The notes below the pieces were generated by a model, which worked only from the letters and a program-made list of their open reading frames with translations, was not told where the DNA came from and did no database searches. DNA of 64,000 bases from Flagellimonas sediminis (lineage in GTDB: Bacteria; Bacteroidota; Bacteroidia; Flavobacteriales; Flavobacteriaceae): the NCBI RefSeq assembly GCF_010500845.1, contig NZ_JAAAMI010000001.1, forward strand, positions 434,001-498,000, read 5' to 3'. Both the position numbers and the translations under genes were made by a program. Below, piece by piece: positions 18,106 to 25,404 of the stretch (position 1 is the stretch's first letter; each line of letters begins with the position of its first letter).

Positions 18106-18550
18106 TTTGATGTAGTCTTTTTGCCCTCTCAAATTCTTCCCATGATTTCTTTCCGGCACCGTCCAGTGCCAAGAACGCCTCCTTGGTGAGCTCAAAGGGG
18201 GAAACATCGCCCTCCATGCCGTTGAACTCCCTGTTGCAAAGTCCCCTGAGAATGTTGTAGAGCCTGGTGCTGATCCCTCCCGGCACACCTTCCAACCATC
18301 CCTCTAGTTCCCTTCTACCGCCAAATATATGCCTTTTGAAAACAGGGTCTGAAAGGATCGTTATGACCTTTTCCTCAAAAAAGGGATTGTCGCTCAATGG
18401 GTCTTTGCTCCTGAAAAATGCGGAGGTCAAAAACTTGGTGGGTGACTCCACAGCGGTGACCCGCATATCGACAAGCTCATAGACTTCCCCATCGACGTTC
18501 CAAAGCTGTCCCGTCTTTATCTCTGGATATGTCCTGATTCTTTTTCCCAA
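18077..18550 (-). CDS. Hypothetical protein in a three-gene minus-strand cluster
   Basis: The 157-residue soluble protein has an N-terminal beta-rich part (QLWNVDGEVYELVDMRV) and a helical C-terminal part. No family or catalytic motif is recognised. It lies 18 bases downstream of an addiction-module-like gene and overlaps the next gene, so it belongs to a small operon. If the upstream protein is an antitoxin, this one is the positional candidate for its partner, although it does not resemble RelE/ParE toxins. Confidence 0.55.
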   Translation of the reverse strand: MGKRIRTYPEIKTGQLWNVDGEVYELVDMRVTAVESPTKFLTSAFFRSKDPLSDNPFFEEKVITILSDPVFKRHIFGGRRELEGWLEGVPGGISTRLYNILRGLCNREFNGMEGDVSPFELTKEAFLALDGAGKKSWEEFERAKRLHQNESRNDKRT

Positions 18551-18568
18551 TTTATCGATTGTGTCCTT

Positions 18569-18850
18569 TCACTTTCTTTTCTCCGCTCCCAACCTTTTTG
18601 CCCTCTTTTTTTTGGAACCCTCTGGCCCACTATCAAGTTCCTTTTTGATCGGGCCGCCCACCTCTCTGGTCTCGCTCTCAAGGGAATCCCAAATGTCCTG
18701 GACCAGTTGCATCCGCTTGGTCACTGGCATTTTTTTGATGTCTTGAATATCCATAAACCTATCTATATTGTCCATATTGTCCTGTTTTCCTTCCAACCAC
18801 AACGGTAGCATTGGCCAAATCTTCGGCATATTAAATTTTAAGCCTGTCAT
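18569..18850 (-). CDS. Addiction-module-component-like protein (antitoxin-type)
   Basis: The segment DIKKMPVTKRMQLVQDIWDS and the following KKELDSG match the short helical pattern of the putative addiction module component family, whose members are antitoxins of RelE/ParE-type toxins. The protein has 93 residues from the outer ATG. The family-like part begins at the inner Met of MDNIDRFMDIQ, so the true start may be internal. The C-terminus is a basic tail (KKKRAKRLGAEKRK), unusual for the family. No RelE/ParE toxin follows; the next gene encodes an unknown 157-residue protein. Confidence 0.6.
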   Translation of the reverse strand: MTGLKFNMPKIWPMLPLWLEGKQDNMDNIDRFMDIQDIKKMPVTKRMQLVQDIWDSLESETREVGGPIKKELDSGPEGSKKKRAKRLGAEKRK

Positions 18851-19149
18851 GGTCCATTTATATCAATAAGACATTGTCATGTATTGCATAGTTTTTTCAG
18901 CCTTCCATCAGGGGCAATAATGAACGATTCCTTTTTGGGGTTGTTCTGCTTGGCCTTGGTTGTTACCCTCACATCCTAGCTGACAAATGCACTAATGGGG
19001 CAATCCTCAAATAGGCATACAACCATTTGTGTAAATTACCCATTTTTGCTGATTTCGGATACAAACACCCGTTGAACAACAATTAAAGTTAAGCAATTGA
19101 CACCTTCAATGCTTGTATTCTTTCTTTTTTAAATAGCATCTATCCAGAT
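18851..19149. other. Noncoding stretch between relaxase and antitoxin-like gene
   Basis: About 300 bases without a supportable gene on either strand. It follows the relaxase 3' end and precedes the 18850 gene start, so it should hold a promoter for the latter, but I see no clear TAnnTTTG element. Confidence 0.4.
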
Positions 19150-21450
19150 TTATAATGAAACTCCCTTGCCCTTATGTTTTGACCAATCGGTCAGTTCGTC
19201 CCTGAATCCGTTAAAGAACTCCTCTTGTTCTTTGTCCCTGTTGCCCAACAATGAACTGATTGCGTAGAGATCTTTCCTGAGCAAACGGTTCTGTTGGATG
19301 CTGGTTTTTCTTTCCATGGCCCTATGTAAGGTTTCCCGAAGTCCCTTGTCCATGTGGTGTTGCATAATATCATGTTGTAAGTTCGGGTATACCTTTTCCG
19401 ATGTCAACATAAAGGCGACCCTCTCATACAATTCCAATTCCATCATATGACCTGCCCATAGGTTTTTTAGATCGTACCTTCCTTTCTTTAACAAACCGTT
19501 GATAACGGCTTGCTGTCCTTTTAATGTTTCTGACAAGTTAGGGATGGAACTTAAATAAAGGTCTGTCCTTTTGGGCAATATATAACTTGTTGCTTTGTCC
19601 GTATAAATGGACTTGACCTCGAAGCCGTTTTCCCCCTTTACAAAATAGAAACCCTTGGCGTTGAAAAGGGAAAAATAGTCCTTGGCGCATTTCTCGAATG
19701 GGGCGTGCATCCGTTCGGCATGTTTCAGATAGGATGCCAGAGCAGCATGTTCATATCGTTGTCTGTGAACGGGATGCATCCGTTCGAAAAGCTTCGGAAA
19801 GACCATGGGCAAGAAAAAGGCTGATGGCGTCAACTTGGAACCATTGTCGGGATCCTGTACCGTCAACATTTCCAACAGCAAATGGTTCTGGTGGACAAAA
19901 CCCGTGGACACATATTTCTCCATGTCCTTGGGAGATGGTAGGTTCCCCAAAACAACGGGAACCGAATGTTTATTGGAATTCGAAAAGTACAATCGGTCAT
20001 CACGGTATTCCACTCCCAATGCTTGGAACAAATACTGAACCCTTCCCCCTTTGGCATCCACATCGAAAATGCCCTTTTCCAATATATTGCCAATGAGTCT
20101 GAACTTGCCTTCGAGGGTTTCCTTTTCCTTTCTCGTTTCCAGCACGGCTAATCTGTTCCTGACAATTGGAAACGTATTTTGAATCGCTTTCTTGAACAGT
20201 ACTTTTTGATTGTTTGGAATGCATCGCTCCAAGAATCGGTACTTTTCGGATGCTGTTAGTTCTGGAAGAACATCCCGTAAGTTTTTTGTCGCTATGTACT
20301 CCGAAAGTAGCCCTTTTTGTTTTTTGGATTTTAAATAAGATGCATAAAAAGCCTCCTTTATCCGTTTTTGGATTTCCAGTTTGAACTGTTTGCTTTCGAT
20401 ATCGATTTCCGTATGTGCATCGCCCTTGCCGAAAATGTCCAAATGGTTCCGCATTCTTAGGCTTTGACCCAGCTCTCTTTCGGTAAATACATATCCTGAT
20501 TTGTCATAAATAGTGTATCCTTTGAAGACATCTCCTTTCTTGTCCAACTTTATGTCGATGCCCTGATATTCCTTGAGCACATCGGCCAGTTCGTTCGGGC
20601 GGATGGTCTTGAAAAGGGCATAGGTGGTCCCTATCTGTTTCAGCAGGCGTTTCCGGTGCATGGGCAACAACTTTGAACGGGAATGGGCATCGAATACTTT
20701 TTGGAGCTTTGGGCCGCTCAGGTTTCGGTGTACCGTGGAACCGTTGATTAACCTTGTCCGGCATCCATTTTGGTTGTCCAGTCCGTACAAGACCCCTATC
20801 CTACCTGATCCGCTTTTGGTCTGCTTTATCTCGATATAATAGGGCTTCACCAGTCTTTCCAGTTCTTCAAAACTCCGCACCTTGTGTTTTTGGAGGATAC
20901 CGTTGAGCACATCCTGTAAGTAGAACTTTGTTCCCTGTGCATGGTCCATGCCAAACTGTAATTCGGGCAGTCTATAAAGGGGAAGTTCCCTTTCCTGTTT
21001 TGCCCTAGGGGAAGGGGATAGGCCATACTTTTTTTCAAGATGGCGCTGGGTGGCCATGTTCCTTCGATGGCTATTGAAGATCCCGATGACCTTTCCCACT
21101 TCGTCCACATTGGTTGTCACGATATGGACATGCTCGTGCTTGGTGTCGTTATGCCTGACCACTACATAGGGTTGTTCCCCATAGCCCATTTGTTCCATAT
21201 ATTCCTCCGATAACTCATGGAAGGCTTTGTCATCAAGATGTTCGCCATGGGGAAGGTTCAAGGTGATGTGGGCATAGCGGTTTTTGGTGGCATTGCGCTG
21301 CCCTTGAAAATGGAGTACATTCCCGAAGAATCTTTGTGATATATCCTGAGAGCACATATTCCCATAACCAAGGATGCTCATTCCTTTTTTGCCAAACACA
21401 TAGTTCAATATTCCTTGGCAGTTTTCCCGATATAATATCCTCCCTATCAT
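19150..21450 (-). CDS. Relaxase / mobilization nuclease
   Basis: This 766-residue protein begins with a relaxase domain. The three-His metal-binding motif is visible as RHNDTKHEHVHI (His100, Asp102, His105, His107, His109), and candidate Tyr nucleophiles lie in the first 30 residues (LNYVFG). Such enzymes nick the transfer origin, stay bound to the 5' end and pilot the strand into a recipient. The long C-terminal two thirds are charged, with no second catalytic domain recognised. The start is six bases after the MobC stop, so they form an operon. Because no coupling or secretion genes are present, transfer would use another element's machinery. Confidence 0.9.
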   Translation of the reverse strand: MIGRILYRENCQGILNYVFGKKGMSILGYGNMCSQDISQRFFGNVLHFQGQRNATKNRYAHITLNLPHGEHLDDKAFHELSEEYMEQMGYGEQPYVVVRHNDTKHEHVHIVTTNVDEVGKVIGIFNSHRRNMATQRHLEKKYGLSPSPRAKQERELPLYRLPELQFGMDHAQGTKFYLQDVLNGILQKHKVRSFEELERLVKPYYIEIKQTKSGSGRIGVLYGLDNQNGCRTRLINGSTVHRNLSGPKLQKVFDAHSRSKLLPMHRKRLLKQIGTTYALFKTIRPNELADVLKEYQGIDIKLDKKGDVFKGYTIYDKSGYVFTERELGQSLRMRNHLDIFGKGDAHTEIDIESKQFKLEIQKRIKEAFYASYLKSKKQKGLLSEYIATKNLRDVLPELTASEKYRFLERCIPNNQKVLFKKAIQNTFPIVRNRLAVLETRKEKETLEGKFRLIGNILEKGIFDVDAKGGRVQYLFQALGVEYRDDRLYFSNSNKHSVPVVLGNLPSPKDMEKYVSTGFVHQNHLLLEMLTVQDPDNGSKLTPSAFFLPMVFPKLFERMHPVHRQRYEHAALASYLKHAERMHAPFEKCAKDYFSLFNAKGFYFVKGENGFEVKSIYTDKATSYILPKRTDLYLSSIPNLSETLKGQQAVINGLLKKGRYDLKNLWAGHMMELELYERVAFMLTSEKVYPNLQHDIMQHHMDKGLRETLHRAMERKTSIQQNRLLRKDLYAISSLLGNRDKEQEEFFNGFRDELTDWSKHKGKGVSL

Positions 21451-21455
21451 CCTAT

Positions 21456-21833
21456 CTAATTTTCTTCCATGATCTCAATGAGTGAACGCAGTAGTTCGTT
21501 GGTCTTTCCGATCTCGATTTCCAAGGTACTGTTCGGGCTTCTCAAATTTTTATGGTGGGCCAGTTTGACCAATTGGTTGATGTTGTTCCCTATCCTGTTC
21601 AAATGGTAGGAAAGGTTCGAGATGTTCGGGAGCCTCTCCTTTTCCTCCATTTGGCCGTTCAGGACCAACCTTCTCAACAGGGGGCTTATGGTTCCCCGTT
21701 GCGAGATGTCCAGATGGTAGGATTCGCAGATGGATCTCAATTTTTCATATTCCCTATCGTTGAAACGCAACATTATGTTATGGTTCCGCTTCCTTTTTCC
21801 CAATCGTTTCCGGCCTTTTTTCCTTTGTTCCAT
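21456..21833 (-). CDS. MobC-like relaxosome protein
   Basis: The 125-residue product has a strongly basic N-terminus (RKKGRKRLGKRKRNH) and a ribbon-helix-helix-like segment (IMLRFNDREYEKLRS). It then has LNRIGNNINQLVKLAHH, the hallmark of the MobC/relaxosome accessory family. It should bind the transfer origin and assist the relaxase encoded directly downstream. Its promoter and the likely origin lie between 21834 and about 22000. Confidence 0.88.
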   Translation of the reverse strand: MEQRKKGRKRLGKRKRNHNIMLRFNDREYEKLRSICESYHLDISQRGTISPLLRRLVLNGQMEEKERLPNISNLSYHLNRIGNNINQLVKLAHHKNLRSPNSTLEIEIGKTNELLRSLIEIMEEN

Positions 21834-21876
21834 TTTAGCTGTTTTTTTAGCGAAAACACTTCGGCAGAAGTAGACA

Positions 21877-21895
21877 ATTCTGAGTTACTTAGAAT
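21877..21895. promoter_or_regulatory. Inverted repeat upstream of mobC (origin or operator candidate)
   Basis: ATTCTGAG-TTA-CTTAGAAT forms an 8-bp stem with one G-T pair, 44 bases upstream of the MobC start. Transfer origins often carry such repeats next to the relaxosome genes, and MobC-type proteins bind them; a self-regulatory operator is the alternative. Confidence 0.4.
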
Positions 21896-22084
21896 ACAAC
21901 TTGCAATCCGTTCCACGGATAAATATAAGCGATTGATTTTGAATATAAGCAATTAAAAATCAATGTTTTATGTCAATAAATCATATTGGTTTATATAGAG
22001 CCAAATGGGTACAGGAAGCATTTTTAAATGGTCCAATATGGGAATTGTACAGTCACAAAAAAGATAGGAAAAACGTGTCTGTTT

Positions 22085-22270
22085 TTTGTGGGCAGGGAGA
22101 GAAAAGGGCAAGCGGCCTTTCGCCGCTTGTGCTTTTGGGCGGCACCGAGGATGTCGGGAAGGAACGCGAAAAATAGCCGACCTAATGCGCCCCTGCCAAG
22201 CATGGTCGCACGGGAGGTTTTCGAGCAGGGTCGACCGACTTCCGCAGGGGACTTGGGTAGTTTCCTTTAG
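22085..22270. other. GC-rich structured noncoding segment
   Basis: This stretch is clearly more GC-rich than its surroundings. It contains a perfect 8-bp hairpin (CAAGCGGC at 22109-22116 with GCCGCTTG at 22122-22129) and long-range complementary CCCCTGC (22190-22196) and GCAGGGG (22244-22250). The short frames across it lack protein character. It lies between the mobilization operon and the AbiE-like pair, so it could be part of the transfer origin, a replication-related site or a structured RNA. Confidence 0.45.
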
Positions 22271-22582
22271 CAGAACTAGTATACTTCACTGAACAAGTTG
22301 AACCCCCCAACAAAGCAATGAATACAACTTGCCGCTGCATATACAAACAAATTCGCTCGCTATGCCCAAGTTTTTGCCGATCTGGATGGAACGGATAATG
22401 AGAACCACTAAAAATGGCAAATTTGGATCACCAAATATTTCATTGTATTAGGTTGTAGCTCAATATTTTGTTGGTTGCTTCGCTGTGCTCATTTTTCCGG
22501 CGAGGTGGTATACCATGCCTGTTTTTTGCACCCAACTCAACGCAATGGGTTTTTCTGTGAAATGGAAAGATTGGCACATGTA

Positions 22583-22611
22583 TTGCGTTATATAATAATG
22601 TCTTAACTTTG
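22583..22611 (+). promoter_or_regulatory. Promoter of the DUF6922-nucleotidyltransferase pair
   Basis: TTG at 22583-22585 and TAACTTTG at 22604-22611, 18 bases apart, match the Bacteroidota -33/-7 pattern. Transcription would begin about at the GTG start at 22619, which implies a leaderless or nearly leaderless mRNA. Confidence 0.5.
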
Positions 22612-22618
22612 TATTGAA

Positions 22619-22939
22619 GTGGAAAAAAGAAGCGTACATATCGATCTGAGCATCAAAGGGGACAAATCCATAGAAGGGATATTTGAAAAAGGACTCTTTT
22701 GGGACGTGGACCCCAACCGCATCTTTTTGAAAAAGAACGCCGGATTTATCATCGACAGGATCTTGAGATGGTCCAATATTCCCGGTACACTGGACAAATT
22801 GGAGGAAATCTACCCCATAGGGAAGATCAAAAGACATGCAAGGGCCCACAGGGATATCCGTTCAAACGAGGTGTTCGATATCCTATCTTCCAGGTATAAT
22901 ATTCCCAAGAAGGATTTTTTATATTATAGATCGTTTTGA
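22619..22939 (+). CDS. DUF6922 protein, probable antitoxin partner of AbiEii-type toxin
   Basis: The 106-residue product has the core LFWDVDPNRI followed by GFIIDRILRWSN, which is the DUF6922 pattern shared with the protein at 14845-15090, and a C-terminal helical half (NEVFDILSSRYNIPKKDF). It begins with GTG close to a promoter-like element. Its stop overlaps the start of the nucleotidyltransferase gene (ATGA-type overlap), so the two are translationally coupled. By position it plays the antitoxin or regulator role of an AbiE-like type IV system; this is inferred, because the classic AbiEi winged-helix antitoxin is not present. Confidence 0.75.
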   Translation: MEKRSVHIDLSIKGDKSIEGIFEKGLFWDVDPNRIFLKKNAGFIIDRILRWSNIPGTLDKLEEIYPIGKIKRHARAHRDIRSNEVFDILSSRYNIPKKDFLYYRSF

Positions 22940-23742
22940 TGGGAGGGAAACGACAGGGTGTTCCCGAACCGCTTTATGGTCTTATAAAAGAACTGATGGA
23001 GCTGCCTTTTTTGGAAGGCTTCCATTTGGGCGGGGGGACCAATCTGGCCATCAAGTACGATCATAGGGTCTCCGTTGATATTGATTTGTTCAGCGGCGAT
23101 ATAGCTGGTATCGATAGAATCTGTGAAATCCATTTGGAACTTTCCAAATTGTACCCTGAATCGAAATTGGTCATCAACAACAGGGAGAGCGATCAATTTT
23201 CTTGGATTACCGGGATACTCCAAAAGGAAGAGTATCAAGTAAAATTGGATGTTATCCAGAACCTAAAATTGCTCCAAAGAGTACAAATTGTCGACGGCAT
23301 CCGCTTGATAGATGATTTGGACATAGCCCCGCTCAAGTTGGAGTCCATGGCCAATCGGGGTACACGAAAGGATTTGTACGACCTAATCCTATTGAGCGAG
23401 CATTATGACCTTTATGAAATCTTTCATCAATATTTGAGGAGAAAGACAGCCTTTCGAGGGTTTGAGAACAGGAACATATTCGACAAGGAAGGGTTTGAAG
23501 GGGCGAATGATTTGGTCAATGACCTTGGCCGTTTGATAAATTTCAACAATGCCAAGGACTTGTCCATGGGAGGGAACCAGATCATCCTGACCAAGAACTC
23601 TCTCAAAATCTATACAACCTTTGTCAATGTGGCCAGGTTATGGGAAACCAAGGTCAGAGAGCTTGCGGAACAAGTAGGGTTAAAAGTCACTCCACAGAAG
23701 ATCACCCCTGCCAGAAGAAAGGATAGGGGGATGGGGTTATGA
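22936..23742 (+). CDS. AbiEii/AbiGii-type nucleotidyltransferase (toxin)
   Basis: The 268-residue protein has the nucleotidyltransferase signature: FHLGGGTNLAIKYDHR followed by SVDIDLFS, giving the GG...DxD pattern of the AbiEii toxin. A later Asp/Lys region (DDLDIAPLKLESMANRGTRKD) matches the DIAAxKxxAxxxRxxxKD motif of the family. Family members transfer nucleotides to tRNA or other substrates and block growth, protecting the population from phage or stabilising the element. It overlaps the DUF6922 gene by four bases. Confidence 0.88.
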   Translation: MMGGKRQGVPEPLYGLIKELMELPFLEGFHLGGGTNLAIKYDHRVSVDIDLFSGDIAGIDRICEIHLELSKLYPESKLVINNRESDQFSWITGILQKEEYQVKLDVIQNLKLLQRVQIVDGIRLIDDLDIAPLKLESMANRGTRKDLYDLILLSEHYDLYEIFHQYLRRKTAFRGFENRNIFDKEGFEGANDLVNDLGRLINFNNAKDLSMGGNQIILTKNSLKIYTTFVNVARLWETKVRELAEQVGLKVTPQKITPARRKDRGMGL

Positions 23743-23954
23743 TGAGTTCCAATGATTTTATTGTGTTCTAAGACGAGACACATTTATACATATGTTTATT
23801 TGATGATATAAATAAATGTCATGGGGGAAAGGAACTGAATGAACATTAAATTGTATCATCATAGTGTCAAAATCAAAAGATATGTTGAAAAATGTGCTTG
23901 TTCCATGTCAACGGATGGAAACTTGAATGGCCAATTGATTTGAACCTCTCCTGT

Positions 23955-24230
23955 CTAAAGAGACAAACCCTCATCCTTATTTTTGCCTTTTCCCTTGCTA
24001 TCCTCCTTCAATTCATTTTTTGATGAATTTACAGATTTATCAAGGTCTTTACTTTTGGAAAGGGCCACTTCCTTGAAATATTGAAACATTCCTGCATGCA
24101 CCGGATTGTCCGGTGGTGCCTGGGAAATATCCTGACCTTGGAGCATGGGTCTTTCCAATTTCAGTTCCTTGGCCATTTCGTAGCCAAGGTTGAATTCCCT
24201 GATATACTTTTTGTCAACTTTGTTTTCCAT
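23955..24230 (-). CDS. Small charged hypothetical protein
   Basis: The 91-residue product has a folded-looking N-terminal half (YIREFNLGYEMAKELKL, then FQYFKEVALSKS) and a low-complexity charged tail ending KGKGKNKDEGLSL. Small proteins like this lie next to excisionase-like genes in Bacteroidota elements, but I cannot name a function. It starts eight bases after the stop of the upstream regulator gene, so they are probably one operon. Confidence 0.55.
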   Translation of the reverse strand: MENKVDKKYIREFNLGYEMAKELKLERPMLQGQDISQAPPDNPVHAGMFQYFKEVALSKSKDLDKSVNSSKNELKEDSKGKGKNKDEGLSL

Positions 24231-24238
24231 ATTCGTAT

Positions 24239-24508
24239 TTAAAAGGTTTCATGGGCGTGACGTTCAAGATAGTCGTTCAGGGAATCACGGTCATAGAGTA
24301 TTATTTTCTTCTGGGGCTGGGTATATCTGATCTTTCCTTCGTCCCTTAGTTTCTGTAAAGTGGTCGTGGATTTTATTCTGAGGATATGCATGGCCTCCTC
24401 TCCGTCGATCCATTTGTCCGGCTTGTCCCTTCTTTTGGCCTCCACATGCTCGATCACTTTTTCAAACAGGGCATAAAAAGCTTCTTCTTGTAGGCAGACG
24501 ACTTGCAT
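24239..24508 (-). CDS. Excisionase-like helix-turn-helix protein
   Basis: The 89-residue product has WIDGEEAMHILRIKSTTTL followed by KLRDEGKIRYTQPQKKIILYD and a final helix, the winged helix-turn-helix of the HTH_17/MerR-like excisionase group. Such proteins bind near an attachment site and direct the integrase to excision, or act as regulators. The inner ATG at 24508 (MQVVCLQEE) is preferred, since family members begin close to this point. It is the last gene before the right end of the element. Confidence 0.75.
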   Translation of the reverse strand: MQVVCLQEEAFYALFEKVIEHVEAKRRDKPDKWIDGEEAMHILRIKSTTTLQKLRDEGKIRYTQPQKKIILYDRDSLNDYLERHAHETF

Positions 24509-24689
24509 ATTGATGGATTGGTTGAACGACAATATCGGAAAAATTGGTCAGATTTCCACACTTTCCTGATATTCATCCCAATTACACATGTAGAAACCGA
24601 TAGTGTAGGGTTTCAATTATCGGTTGCGACCAAAAAACAGTTCCCGAAACAAAATAAGTAAGGAAAATGAGGTTAATTTGATGTAAAAA

Positions 24690-24710
24690 AGCACGCTGAA
24701 AGCACGCTGA
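24690..24710. repeat. Right paired AGCACGCTGA repeats (putative integrase arm sites)
   Basis: AGCACGCTGA occurs at 24690-24699 and 24701-24710, identical in sequence and spacing to 10081-10101. It lies 48 bases inside the right attachment repeat. Confidence 0.65.
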
Positions 24711-24720
24711 TGAAACAAAA

Positions 24721-24748
24721 AAGCAGTTACGAATTCTTGTAACTGCTT
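24721..24748 (-). terminator. Terminator of the tRNA gene, carried by the element
   Basis: AAGCAGTTAC and GTAACTGCTT form a 10-bp stem with an eight-base loop. On the minus strand it is followed by a T-run, directly downstream of the tRNA 3' end. It lies inside the element, so the insertion supplies a new terminator for the tRNA transcript. Confidence 0.75.
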
Positions 24749-24757
24749 GATTTATTG

Positions 24758-24804
24758 GTGGTCCCACCTGGGCTCGAACCAGGGACCCCCTGATTATGAG
24801 TCAG
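24758..24804 (-). repeat. Right attachment repeat (47 bp, within the tRNA gene)
   Basis: Identical to 9933-9979. It covers the 3' half of the intact tRNA, from the anticodon loop to the acceptor end. Crossing-over somewhere in these 47 bases would excise the element and leave one copy. Confidence 0.92.
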
Positions 24805-24832
24805 GTGCTCTAACCAACTGAGCTATAGGACC
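24759..24832 (-). tRNA. tRNA with anticodon CAT (Met or Ile2)
   Basis: The minus strand folds as a full cloverleaf: acceptor GGTCCTA paired with TGGGACC, D arm GCTC...GAGC, anticodon stem CCTGA/TCAGG with loop CTCATAA, and T arm CCTGG-TTCGAGC-CCAGG, discriminator A. The bases after it read CCA, so the tail seems encoded. CAT may be read as elongator methionine or, if C34 is changed to lysidine, as isoleucine AUA; the sequence alone does not settle which. It does not have the features of an initiator tRNA, whose acceptor lacks the first pair. It is the integration target of the element. Confidence 0.9.
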
Positions 24833-24891
24833 CGCATTTTGCGGATGCAATATTAGTGTTTATTTTTCTACACCGCAAGGTTTTAACCGAC

Positions 24892-25299
24892 CTAGCCTTC
24901 TTTTATTTCTTGGCAAAGTTCCACCAAAACCCCATTGGTGCCCTTCGGGTGCAAAAAGGCAACCAGCTTGTTGTCCGCTCCCTTTTTGGGGGTTTCGTTC
25001 AAAATTTGGAAGCCTTCCTGTTTTAATCTGGCGATTTCCGAAACAATATCATCCACAGCAAAGGCCACATGATGGATCCCCTCACCCTTCTTTTCCAAAA
25101 ATTTGGCAATGGGACTATCGGGATTGGTGGCTTCCAACAACTCAATTTTATTGGGCCCCGACATAAAAAAGGATGTTCTAACCCCTTCCGTGGCCACTTC
25201 TTCCATTTTATATTGAGGTACCCCCAACAATTTAGCAAACAATGGGTTGGATGCCTCCAAATCTTTTACCGCAATGCCGATATGTTCTATTTTTTCCAT
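24892..25299 (-). CDS. mce: Methylmalonyl-CoA epimerase
   Basis: This 135-residue vicinal-oxygen-chelate protein starts with IEHIGIAVKDLEAS and has HHVAFAVDDI in the second half; the two His and the Glu near the end (VELCQEI) are the metal ligands of the family. It converts the (S) and (R) forms of methylmalonyl-CoA, between propionyl-CoA carboxylation and the mutase that yields succinyl-CoA. Length and sequence are complete. It is divergent from rbfA, and it is the first core gene after the tRNA insertion site. Confidence 0.9.
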   Translation of the reverse strand: MEKIEHIGIAVKDLEASNPLFAKLLGVPQYKMEEVATEGVRTSFFMSGPNKIELLEATNPDSPIAKFLEKKGEGIHHVAFAVDDIVSEIARLKQEGFQILNETPKKGADNKLVAFLHPKGTNGVLVELCQEIKEG

Positions 25300-25392
25300 T
25301 TTAACCCTTGGTTTGGTTCACAAAATAGCTGCTTTTCTCCAAAATTACGGACTGTAATCCATTCCTTTTGTGAGGTTAGTCAGGAATTCCTT

Positions 25393-25400
25393 TATTTTTG
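25393..25400 (+). promoter_or_regulatory. -7 element of rbfA
   Basis: TATTTTTG ends four bases before the rbfA ATG at 25405, with TTTG at 25367-25370 as a possible -33 element, 22 bases upstream. The expected transcription start falls on or next to the ATG. Confidence 0.45.
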
Positions 25401-25404
25401 CACC

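Larger units (their letters stand above)
9933..24804. mobile_element. Integrated mobilizable element at a tRNA(CAT) gene, about 14.8 kb
   Basis: The element is bounded by an exact 47-bp direct repeat (9933-9979 and 24758-24804) derived from the 3' part of the tRNA at 24759-24832. It contains an integrase gene next to the left repeat, a relaxase and MobC, an excisionase-like gene, toxin-antitoxin-type genes, and a secreted protease as cargo. No conjugation pilus, TraG/VirD4-like coupling protein or VirB4-like ATPase is visible, so it fits an integrative mobilizable element rather than a self-transmissible one. Integration into the tRNA 3' end with regeneration of the full gene is standard for tyrosine recombinases. 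Confidence 0.88.

Noticed and set aside
19698-20096. Plus-strand ORFs opposite the relaxase gene
   Set aside because: They are antisense to the continuous relaxase frame and have no recognisable domain or start context.
22460-22849. A 129-residue minus-strand protein overlapping the DUF6922 gene
   Set aside because: It runs antisense to a gene with a recognisable family core and a promoter-like element, and its product has no protein-like pattern.
9933-24804. A self-transmissible conjugative element or prophage
   Set aside because: No TraG/VirD4, VirB4, Tra genes, phage capsid, tail, portal or terminase genes are visible; only MobC and relaxase are.
25069-25404. A long upstream extension of the rbfA frame to 25069
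   Set aside because: It runs antisense through the methylmalonyl-CoA epimerase gene; the RbfA family starts at the ATG at 25405, right after a promoter element.
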